The position numbers and the translations under genes are program-made. From positions 1 through 48,961 of the forward strand of contig CAIYYI010000645.1 of NCBI GenBank assembly GCA_903930345.1: a DNA stretch of 48,961 nt, in the 5' to 3' direction. The notes under the pieces are model-generated. The model did no database searches, was not told where the DNA came from, and saw nothing but the letters and a program-made list of their open reading frames with translations. The DNA is from an uncultured Verrucomicrobiota bacterium (lineage in GTDB: Bacteria > Verrucomicrobiota > Verrucomicrobiia > Limisphaerales > CAIYYI01). Each line of letters begins with the position of its first letter. Position 1 is the first letter of the stretch. Below are positions 42,867 through 48,961 of this stretch, piece by piece.

Positions 42867-45800
42867 TCAGGGTGCGGGGGCTGACAGTTGGCGGAATTCC
42901 TGGGTCCACCGGTCCACGCGGCAGATGGCCTGATAGTCGCACTGTTCGCAGGCGGTTTTATGCTGGTGCTGGAACGGGGCCAGGGCGGTTTCCCCGGACA
43001 GAATGCGCCCAGCCAGTTGTTGCAACCGGACGGGAACGTCAGCCACCATCCGGGCGAAATCGCCGGTGGTCATGGCCTCCTGGCAATTGCTGTACGGGGT
43101 GCCATCCTTTTTGAGCCGGAACACAAACTGTCCGGGAGCCGACGGGTCTCCCCGGCCATCCAGCAACGGCAGGGCCTGGAGGTCAAAACGGCCGGAGTGC
43201 TGGAAGGTGGATTGCCAGTGCGTGGGCGCGCTGACGCGGGCCTCCTCGCGGTTGCCACAGGCGGGGGGTGCCCCGCGCAGGTTGGCGTAAAACACCCCGG
43301 CCGGCTTGAGCCGCCCCACGCCGAAATGCTGGCTGGCCTCGGGCATCAGGCTGAGCATGCTGAGGTAGGCTGGCAATTGCAGTTGCAGGCCGTGCGCCAT
43401 CTGCACAGGGTCCAGCTTTTTGGCGGAGGATTTGTAATCAATGACCACAAACCAGGCCTGGTTCGTTTCCGGATCACGGCGCAAATCAATGCGGTCCACC
43501 CGGCCGTTCAGTTCCACGGCGCGCCCGTCCGCCAGGGGGATGAGCCACGGGGGCAACTGCGGGGTGCGTGTGCCGAAGGCCAGCTCCACCGCCTCCGAGT
43601 CCAGCCCGTAATCCGGCATCCAGCCGATGACCACGCGCAGATATTCCTGGACCATCCGCAGCGCGGAGAGGGCCAGGAAGCGGTTTTCCGGCCCGGTGGC
43701 AAACAGGCCATGCTCGTATTGGGCGGCTAGGTCACGATTGATTTCCGTGAGGAGCAGATCGGCCTCGCCGGGGGTGAGATCGCGCCATTGCCGGCCCTGG
43801 CTTCTGACCGCCCGGTGAAACGCCTCCAGCGTGTTGTGGTGCAGGTTGCCCAGATGGCGGCTATCAATTTCAAAGTGTAATCGCTCCTGGGCCCGCAGTG
43901 CGACCTGTACGAAAAACTTGAACGGGCAGGCGGCAAACTGCTCCAGGTGGCTGACACTGGTGTGCAGGGTGTCGGTGAACAGTTGTTGTGCTAGTCCGGG
44001 ATCGAGCCGGTCCGCAGGCTGGAAATGGACGCTCTCCCGCCAGTGCGCCAGCGGGGCGAAATCTTCCCGGGCCAGGAATTGCCGACGCAGCTCGGTCGCG
44101 CCCGGGCGTGCGAGCAGGGGACCCAGTTCGCACGGGTGGACCACGTCCGCCCAGGTTTGGGGTGGCGCAATGACTTCCACCGCCAGACCGGGCAAAAGCT
44201 TCTGGAGGTGCGCCACGAAGGGGGAGCTGTTCAGCTCCTGTCCCTTGCTGCCGGTGCGGGCAAAGGTGCCGATGACCCGTTCGCGGGAACGGGTGAAGGC
44301 GATGTAGCCCAGATAACGTTCCGCTCCGATCCAGCGGCGGGGATTGCGGTCCAGGAAGACCTGCTCCTTTTCCAGCTCCAGGCGCTCCGTGGCGGTGATC
44401 AGCAGCGGGGTGGGTGGCGGAGCCGGAAAGACCCCCTCATTGAGGCCGAGAATGAGCGCAAGCCGCAAATCCGGGTTGCGGGAGCGGTCAATGCTGCCGA
44501 GCAACACCTGGTCGAGGGAAGGGGGGATGACGCCGACGGTGAGCCCCGCCAGCCCGGCCTCCAGCACCGGGAGCCAGTCCTCCACCGGCAGGGCCGTTTC
44601 GCCAAAGGCCATTTCGATGTTGGCCTGCCATTCCTGCAGCCGGGTCCAGACGGAGGTATGCACCAATTCGGCCGCGCCCGGGGCGTCCCCGGGTTGGCTC
44701 CAATGCCGCAGGCGGGCCTCCACGCGCAGGCTCTGCCACAACCGGGCCACGCAACGGGCGGTCTGGTTGCCCGTGGGACCGACAGCGGCGCTCCCGGCTT
44801 CCGCCCGCCACGCCTCGATGAATTGACGGAAGGGCCGCGCGATCAATTCCGCCGTCCGGACCATCCAGGCGGGCACATCCGGCTTGCCTTCGGCAGGCAG
44901 TGGGTGCAGCCACGTATCGCCCTCCCAGCCGTAGCGCAGGGCGCGGTTTTCCAACTGATCCACCAGGAGGTCATTGAGTGGACAGAGCCCGGTTTTGAGC
45001 GCGCCGAACCAATCATCATGCCGCCAGCGATGGGCGGCGAGACGGAAACTGTAACGGGTCAGCTCCACGAGCGGATGGTGGGCGATGCTTTCCCGGCGGT
45101 CCAAAAAGAACGGCACCCCGTAATGGGTCAGAATCTGGCGCAGGGGGTTGTGGTACGGCTTGAGATCGCGCACGAGAATGGCGGTTTCCCGATACCGGCC
45201 GCCTGCCTGGACGAATTTGATCACCTCGCGGGCCGCGAAACGGACCTCCTCCTCCACTGTGGTGCAGGCGGCGAGGCGCAATTCGGGGCCGGGAGCCGGG
45301 GATGGGGTGACGGCTGACAGGGGCTGTGCCCAATAAGCTTCCAGATGGCGCAGGGCAGGGGCGGTCGCAAATCGCGCGTGGCCGCCCCGGGCCAGCACCT
45401 CCACGTACACCCGGTCCGGAGCGAGGGCGGATACCGCCTGGTGGCAGCGGCGAAAGGTCTGCGCCAGTCCCGACCAGGTGGACAGCCAGGAGAGATCGGT
45501 GCGCGGCAATTGATCCAGGCAAAATGCCAGGGTTGCGTGTTCGCAGCCGGGCAGGATGGTCAGCAGCAAATCAATCTCCTGCGGGGTCAGCTCAGAAAAC
45601 CCATCCAGCCAGAGGCCGGCAACCGGAAAAACCGGGTGCTCGCGGGAGGCGGTCTTCATGGCGGTGACTGCCTGCTCGACCAGCAGACTGGCATCCAGCA
45701 CCGGATGATCTTTCAGCCACTCGCCGTACTCCTCGGCCAGCAGGGCGAAATCCCTCAGCTTGGCGCGCAGGGGGGCGGGTAGCTGGGGGCTTTCCGCCAG

Positions 45801-46247
45801 TCGGCGCATCTGGGCCGGGGGGATTTTCTGCTGCTGTAACTCGGCCAGCACCTGGCTGGCCTGTTGCGCAAAACCGCCCAGACGGGCGGAGGTGCGGAAG
45901 GTATCCAGACGGTGCTCACAGCGGGCCAGCAACGTGCGCAGCACCATGACCCGGCCCTCCTCGCTGATGAACGCGCCGAGCTGCGGCAGGGGCAGTTCGT
46001 CTAGCAGCAGGGTGGCCAGACGCTCGAAGGAAAGGATATGCAGGCGGGTGTAGCCTGCCGGAGTTCCTGGTTCGAGGAGCTGGCGCTCCAGTTGGTAGGT
46101 GGCCTGCTTGGGCGCCAGATAGAGCAGCGGCGGCCCCTCCGGGCTGGCTGCCAGGGCGGTGCGAATCTCCTGGAGGCAGCGGCTGGTCTTGCCGCTGCCG
46201 GCCGGGCCGAGCAGGAACGCGATGCGCTTTGCCCCGGGGGATTCCAT
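42867..46247 (-). CDS. addB: AddB-like helicase-nuclease subunit with Fe-S nuclease domain
   Basis: The product is 1126 residues from ATG 46247 (TTG 46262 is an alternative). The Walker A is LLGPAGSGKT (K20). The helicase-like core is degenerate, as expected for AddB. The C-terminal RecB-family nuclease has GRVDRIDL and VVIDYKSS. The four Cys of the AddB iron-sulfur staple are visible: one in FAACPFKFF and three in CEQCDYQAIC (C-x2-C-x5-C). AddB recognises recombination hotspots and cuts one strand in the AddAB complex. The gene begins 11 nt after the MBL-nuclease stop, so the three are likely co-transcribed. Confidence 0.92.
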   Translation of the reverse strand: MESPGAKRIAFLLGPAGSGKTSRCLQEIRTALAASPEGPPLLYLAPKQATYQLERQLLEPGTPAGYTRLHILSFERLATLLLDELPLPQLGAFISEEGRVMVLRTLLARCEHRLDTFRTSARLGGFAQQASQVLAELQQQKIPPAQMRRLAESPQLPAPLRAKLRDFALLAEEYGEWLKDHPVLDASLLVEQAVTAMKTASREHPVFPVAGLWLDGFSELTPQEIDLLLTILPGCEHATLAFCLDQLPRTDLSWLSTWSGLAQTFRRCHQAVSALAPDRVYVEVLARGGHARFATAPALRHLEAYWAQPLSAVTPSPAPGPELRLAACTTVEEEVRFAAREVIKFVQAGGRYRETAILVRDLKPYHNPLRQILTHYGVPFFLDRRESIAHHPLVELTRYSFRLAAHRWRHDDWFGALKTGLCPLNDLLVDQLENRALRYGWEGDTWLHPLPAEGKPDVPAWMVRTAELIARPFRQFIEAWRAEAGSAAVGPTGNQTARCVARLWQSLRVEARLRHWSQPGDAPGAAELVHTSVWTRLQEWQANIEMAFGETALPVEDWLPVLEAGLAGLTVGVIPPSLDQVLLGSIDRSRNPDLRLALILGLNEGVFPAPPPTPLLITATERLELEKEQVFLDRNPRRWIGAERYLGYIAFTRSRERVIGTFARTGSKGQELNSSPFVAHLQKLLPGLAVEVIAPPQTWADVVHPCELGPLLARPGATELRRQFLAREDFAPLAHWRESVHFQPADRLDPGLAQQLFTDTLHTSVSHLEQFAACPFKFFVQVALRAQERLHFEIDSRHLGNLHHNTLEAFHRAVRSQGRQWRDLTPGEADLLLTEINRDLAAQYEHGLFATGPENRFLALSALRMVQEYLRVVIGWMPDYGLDSEAVELAFGTRTPQLPPWLIPLADGRAVELNGRVDRIDLRRDPETNQAWFVVIDYKSSAKKLDPVQMAHGLQLQLPAYLSMLSLMPEASQHFGVGRLKPAGVFYANLRGAPPACGNREEARVSAPTHWQSTFQHSGRFDLQALPLLDGRGDPSAPGQFVFRLKKDGTPYSNCQEAMTTGDFARMVADVPVRLQQLAGRILSGETALAPFQHQHKTACEQCDYQAICRVDRWTQEFRQLSAPAP

Positions 46248-46258
46248 GCGCGACGGAG

Positions 46259-47638
46259 TCAAAACTTGAGCATCTCACCCGGGCCGGGTTGGTGCACCCT
46301 GACATGGGGGTGAAGCGCCTTGATCTGCTCGGCAAACCAAGCCCGGGCGGGGGCATCCCCATGGCCCAGCACCACCACCTTGGGCTCCACTTGCCCCACG
46401 AAATCCAGCAGGTGCTCCCGTTCCGCGTGCGCGGTAAGATCAAAATCCCGCACGTCGCACCGCAGGGTCAGTTCCCCCGCCGACGGGCTGAAGACAAAGG
46501 TTTCGTCCGGCTTGGCCTTCTTGAGGTGTCCGGCGGGACTGTCGGGATCGGCATACCCCACAAAGAAGATGGCATTTCGCTTGTCGCCTGCCATTCGGAT
46601 GGCCAGGTCATGCGCCCCGGTGTTCTCGCTCATCATGCCGGCAGTGAGGACGAAGATGCGGCTGGCACCCGTCAGCTTCATGCGGCCCAGTTGGCCGCGC
46701 TCCAGCACTTTCACATCCAGCGCCTCGTGCAATTGCAGGTCCGGGTGGTTCCTGTGGGTACGGTTGCTTTCCAAATCGTAGATTTCGGTGAAGACACGGC
46801 CCAGGCCGCCGATGTAGATGGGCTGGCGCTTGATCCGGCCCTCCTGGGTGAGCAGGGCCAGCCAGGCGAGGATCTCCTGGGTGCGCCCCAAGGCAAAGGA
46901 GGGGATCAGAATACAGGCCTTGCGTTGCATGGCCTCCTCCAAGGCAAAGGTGAGCCGGTTCATTTCCGCCGCTCGGGTGTAACCGGGCGGGGCGGACCGG
47001 TTGCCGCGCGTGGTCTCCATGATGAGCACATCCGCCTTCACGCCCGAAAAATCAGCGGCTTTGAGTATCGTTTGGTCGTGAAAACAGACATCACCCGTAT
47101 AGAAGACAGTTTGGCTCCTCCCACGCACCAGCATCCCAGCCGCACCGAGAGCGTGGCCGGCGTTAAAGAATTCGACGGTGGGCGGTTTTTCCCGAAGACG
47201 TTTGCCACTGGGGCGGGTCCAGTCGAACGGGCGCCGGTATTTGCACCCTTCCAGACTGGGGGCCAGTTCGTCCACCTCGTCATGGGTGAACAGCGGATAA
47301 TCCCGAATGCCCAGCTCATCACGCTGCTTTGTCATGACATTGACGGAATTGTGCAGCACCCGTTCCACCAGGAAATAGCTCAAGTCGGTCAGAAACATCC
47401 TTGCTTCCGGAAAATATCGCCGGGCGATGGGCAGGGAACCGACGTGATCGTGATGGCAATGGGAGATGGCGATGGCATCAAGCGGCTCATCTTTAATGAT
47501 ATCGTATCGGGGGAGACCTCCCCGGCCCTCGATTTTCGGGTGGGTGCCGGTATCCATGAGCAAACGATGCCCGTCCAATTCGAGGAACCAGGCGCTGGCT
47601 CCGATATCGGAGTCAGGATTGAGATTGGCAATACGCAT
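46259..47638 (-). CDS. Metallo-beta-lactamase/beta-CASP exonuclease (RNA/DNA-processing type)
   Basis: The product is 459 residues. The metal site HxHxDH is H60-C-H62-H-D64-H65 (SHCHHDH). Later MBL and beta-CASP elements include NAGHALGAAG, YTGDVCFHD, METTRGNR, ILIPSFALGRTQE, VGYADPDSPAGHL and a C-terminal VVLGHGDA. This family includes CPSF73/YSH1-like and RNase J-like nucleases. The members closest in appearance are bacterial RNA exonucleases of unclear role. Placement upstream of addB-addA with an 11-nt gap suggests a link with recombination or nucleic-acid turnover. A possible -10 (TATAGT) lies at 47668-47663 on the minus strand. Confidence 0.9.
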   Translation of the reverse strand: MRIANLNPDSDIGASAWFLELDGHRLLMDTGTHPKIEGRGGLPRYDIIKDEPLDAIAISHCHHDHVGSLPIARRYFPEARMFLTDLSYFLVERVLHNSVNVMTKQRDELGIRDYPLFTHDEVDELAPSLEGCKYRRPFDWTRPSGKRLREKPPTVEFFNAGHALGAAGMLVRGRSQTVFYTGDVCFHDQTILKAADFSGVKADVLIMETTRGNRSAPPGYTRAAEMNRLTFALEEAMQRKACILIPSFALGRTQEILAWLALLTQEGRIKRQPIYIGGLGRVFTEIYDLESNRTHRNHPDLQLHEALDVKVLERGQLGRMKLTGASRIFVLTAGMMSENTGAHDLAIRMAGDKRNAIFFVGYADPDSPAGHLKKAKPDETFVFSPSAGELTLRCDVRDFDLTAHAEREHLLDFVGQVEPKVVVLGHGDAPARAWFAEQIKALHPHVRVHQPGPGEMLKF

Positions 47639-47652
47639 AAATATGTAAGCAG

Positions 47653-47683
47653 TTGATGATTAAACTATAACCACAAATATAAT
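47653..47683 (+). promoter_or_regulatory. Promoter of the candidate small RNA
   Basis: TTGATG (47653-47658), a 19-bp spacer and a perfect TATAAT (47678-47683). The predicted start is near 47690. No rightward coding gene follows before the terminator at 47916-47947. Confidence 0.5.
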
Positions 47684-47689
47684 CGTCGG

Positions 47690-47947
47690 AGGCAGGTCCT
47701 TGAAACCGTGTTTTTCGGGCTTTGACCGGCATACGGGAGAGTTTGTGGGACAATGATTAAATAATTGAATGTTTAGGGAATGGTCGCCGTCAAAAACATC
47801 AGTTGCTTATGGAAAGCCTGCAAAATCCATGAGCAACCGTTGGCCGGCCTACGCAACCGGCTATCAAGCCTGCTTGTGATAGAGGAAAAGGAGGATACAT
47901 TGGTTGTTTGGGTTCAGCGGGCACCGCAAGGTGTCCGCTGTTTTTTT
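47690..47947 (+). ncRNA. Candidate structured small RNA with repeated AAGCCTGC loops
   Basis: The region lies between two minus-strand genes and is bounded by a plus-strand promoter and an intrinsic terminator, giving a transcript of about 260 nt. Hairpin 1: GTTGCTTATGG (47802-47812) / CCATGAGCAAC (47827-47837), 11 bp with one G-U and a 14-nt loop. Hairpin 2: GCCGG (47843-47847) / CCGGC (47857-47861). Hairpin 3: CTATCA (47861-47866) / TGATAG (47877-47882). The octamer AAGCCTGC occurs in the loop of hairpin 1 (47814-47821) and again at the loop of hairpin 3 (47866-47873). The 5' end carries GGCAGG, which could pair with such loops. No match to 6S, SRP, RNase P or tmRNA motifs is visible. The frame over it runs through the terminator and is unlikely to be coding. 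The function is unknown; repeated loops suggest protein binding or antisense action. Confidence 0.5.
47916..47947 (+). terminator. Intrinsic terminator with GNRA loop
   Basis: The 10-bp stem AGCGGGCACC (47916-47925) / GGTGTCCGCT (47930-47939) has a GCAA tetraloop and one G-U pair, followed by G and seven T (47941-47947). It is oriented rightward, although both neighbouring genes read leftward. It therefore needs a plus-strand transcript to explain it. Confidence 0.88.
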
Positions 47948-47971
47948 CGGGTCCGGCGGACCTTGCAACCC

Positions 47972-48751
47972 TTATTTGCCAAGGCCGCCATTGCCCATCA
48001 TTTTCATCATGGCCCCCTGCATCAGGGATTGCAGCGAATCGTACTTGGTGAAACCTTCCGGCAGGGTGAACAGGGCGGCACTCGGTTTATCAAACTTGAT
48101 CTCCCGGTAGTTCACCGTGATTTTTTCCTTGTTGGCCTTGAGAATCTGGATTTGCACAGGAAAATCCCTGAGATCGGTGGCATTCCAAATCAGGATTTCC
48201 TGGCCGTTTTTTTTCTCCTCCGGCATGATCACCTGGTTTTTCACGCAGGGGTGCCCCTCAATGGTCTCCTTGCCCAGTTCTTTTTTCTGGATTTTCTCCT
48301 TACTTTCGATGTTCTTGGCCTGATCTTGTGGCAGGGGCATTTCGGCATAGGATTTGAGGCCCGGATAGATGATGGCCATGGTTTTCTTTTCGGCGTTGAC
48401 CAGGCTGATGGTTTTGTCCATGCCCATCTGCTTCATCATGGCTTGGGCGTCGGCGGGAATTTCAGCCGCCTTCAGGTTGGCCATGTCCAGCTCGGTGCGC
48501 ATCTGGCCATCCAGGAAAGTGAAGTTTACCGTCATGCTCAGCTTGCTGCGACCACTGTCCATCTGGATTTCGGACTTGGCGGAAAACGCCTTGAAATCGC
48601 CGAACAGGTTGGCCACGGCCGTGTCCATGCCCGCTCCCGGGCCGCCCCCCGGACCGCCAGGCTGGGCCTGTACGGAGAGGCCCAGGCCCAAAATGGCCGC
48701 CAGGGTGGAGAAAAATGCCCGCAAACCAAGATTCGATATGGATCGCTTCAT
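47972..48751 (-). CDS. Secreted DUF4412-type protein
   Basis: The product is 259 residues from ATG 48751. A signal peptide (hydrophobic core LAAILGLGLSVQA, cleavage near AQP) precedes a Gly/Pro-rich spacer and a beta-rich domain that measures as DUF4412-like: LFGDFKAFSAKSEIQM, MAIIYPGLKSYAEMP, IEGHPCVKNQV and PAALFTLPEGFTKYD-like ending. Such proteins are related to periplasmic lipoprotein-carrier (LolA/LppX) folds, but the role is not known. The C-terminus is Met/Gly-rich (QGAMMKMMGNGGLGK). An in-frame extension to 48832 would add a poorly plausible Phe/Cys-rich stretch encoded by a 15-bp tandem repeat, so the later ATG is preferred. Confidence 0.82.
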   Translation of the reverse strand: MKRSISNLGLRAFFSTLAAILGLGLSVQAQPGGPGGGPGAGMDTAVANLFGDFKAFSAKSEIQMDSGRSKLSMTVNFTFLDGQMRTELDMANLKAAEIPADAQAMMKQMGMDKTISLVNAEKKTMAIIYPGLKSYAEMPLPQDQAKNIESKEKIQKKELGKETIEGHPCVKNQVIMPEEKKNGQEILIWNATDLRDFPVQIQILKANKEKITVNYREIKFDKPSAALFTLPEGFTKYDSLQSLMQGAMMKMMGNGGLGK

Positions 48752-48784
48752 TAAGCTTAAAGGTACCGTTTTCCAGCCGATTAG

Positions 48785-48814
48785 AAAGCAAAAAAAGCGA
48801 AAGCAAAAAAAGCG
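48785..48814. repeat. Exact 15-bp tandem duplication upstream of the DUF4412 gene
   Basis: AAAGCAAAAAAAGCG occurs twice head to tail (48785-48799 and 48800-48814). On the gene's strand this is two T7 tracts in phase, 34-63 bp before the start codon. It could act as curved or UP-element-like promoter DNA, or be replication slippage. The rest of the right edge (48815-48961) shows no gene. Confidence 0.6.
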
Positions 48815-48961
48815 GACAACGGATTCGCGCATTATTGCTCAAACCCGCATTGTGTTTGGTGAAATGGGTTTCGTTTTGAATTCAGAGAACAAAGGGAGCA
48901 GGGGCTCTCGCCGACAGCCGTACTGGGGCCTTGTGTCAGACCAGTGGGGTGGCTATGCTGC

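Noticed and set aside
47690..47947. 6S RNA, SRP RNA or RNase P RNA
   Set aside because: None of the hallmark motifs (large central bubble with closing stems, GGUGC/GGAAG SRP tip, GAGGAAAGUC of RNase P) is visible.
47780..48754. 324-codon forward frame
   Set aside because: It runs through a strong terminator and is antisense to the DUF4412 gene, so it is not likely to be a gene.
1..48961. CRISPR array or insertion sequence
   Set aside because: No regularly spaced direct repeats and no transposase frame were found; the only recombinase is the integrase at the left edge.

Overview
The window looks like a chromosomal segment of a GC-rich, Gram-negative, polysaccharide-degrading bacterium, most probably a Verrucomicrobiota member (subdivision 3 / Limisphaerales-like). 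This placement is inferred. It rests on the mix of secreted glycoside hydrolases, a sulfatase-like protein, a Tat-exported Gfo/Idh/MocA oxidoreductase, Hanks-type kinases (one fused to an FGE/SUMF1 domain), DUF5107-TPR and DUF4412 proteins, and secreted proteins ending in a Verrucomicrobia-style 'VQxSTxLxxW' domain. Shine-Dalgarno sequences are mostly absent. Several promoters place the predicted transcription start on the start codon.

Layout. 1-1497: the left edge holds a tyrosine recombinase that runs out of the window, next to the N-terminal stump of a GH2 gene, which looks like the edge of an integrated element. 2107-12610: a large secreted protein, an M24 peptidase, a Ser/Thr kinase, a CCA-adding enzyme, a giant hybrid histidine kinase and its response regulator. 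12635-14483: a leucine biosynthesis unit consisting of a promoter, a 24-residue Leu-rich leader peptide, mutually exclusive antiterminator and terminator hairpins, leuA, and a terminator. 14584-17302: tRNA-Ala(GGC) with its own promoter, metG and a Sel1-repeat protein. 17313-20696: a membrane-anchored pseudokinase/FGE fusion, then a zinc-ribbon protein.

20759-32819: a glycoside-use locus. A DUF5107-TPR protein, a GH27 alpha-galactosidase, a sugar porter, a mutarotase-like protein and a GH2 enzyme all lie on the minus strand. The last four are joined by two ATGA overlaps and an 8-nt gap. An AraC regulator is divergent to the set. Together they would cleave, import and anomerise galactosides. 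32869-39322: a secreted endonuclease/exonuclease/phosphatase-fold protein, a sulfatase homologue that has lost its formylglycine site, a methyltransferase-GT2 fusion, a second methyltransferase and a Tat oxidoreductase. 39282-47638: MBL/beta-CASP nuclease, addB and addA in one operon for double-strand-break repair. 47639-48961: a candidate structured small RNA with its own promoter and terminator, then a DUF4412 protein.

Most notable: the leu attenuator with an apparently leaderless leader peptide; the candidate small RNA that shows the octamer AAGCCTGC in two hairpin loops; the recurring leaderless promoter geometry; and two proteins whose catalytic residues have been replaced (pseudokinase and pseudo-sulfatase).
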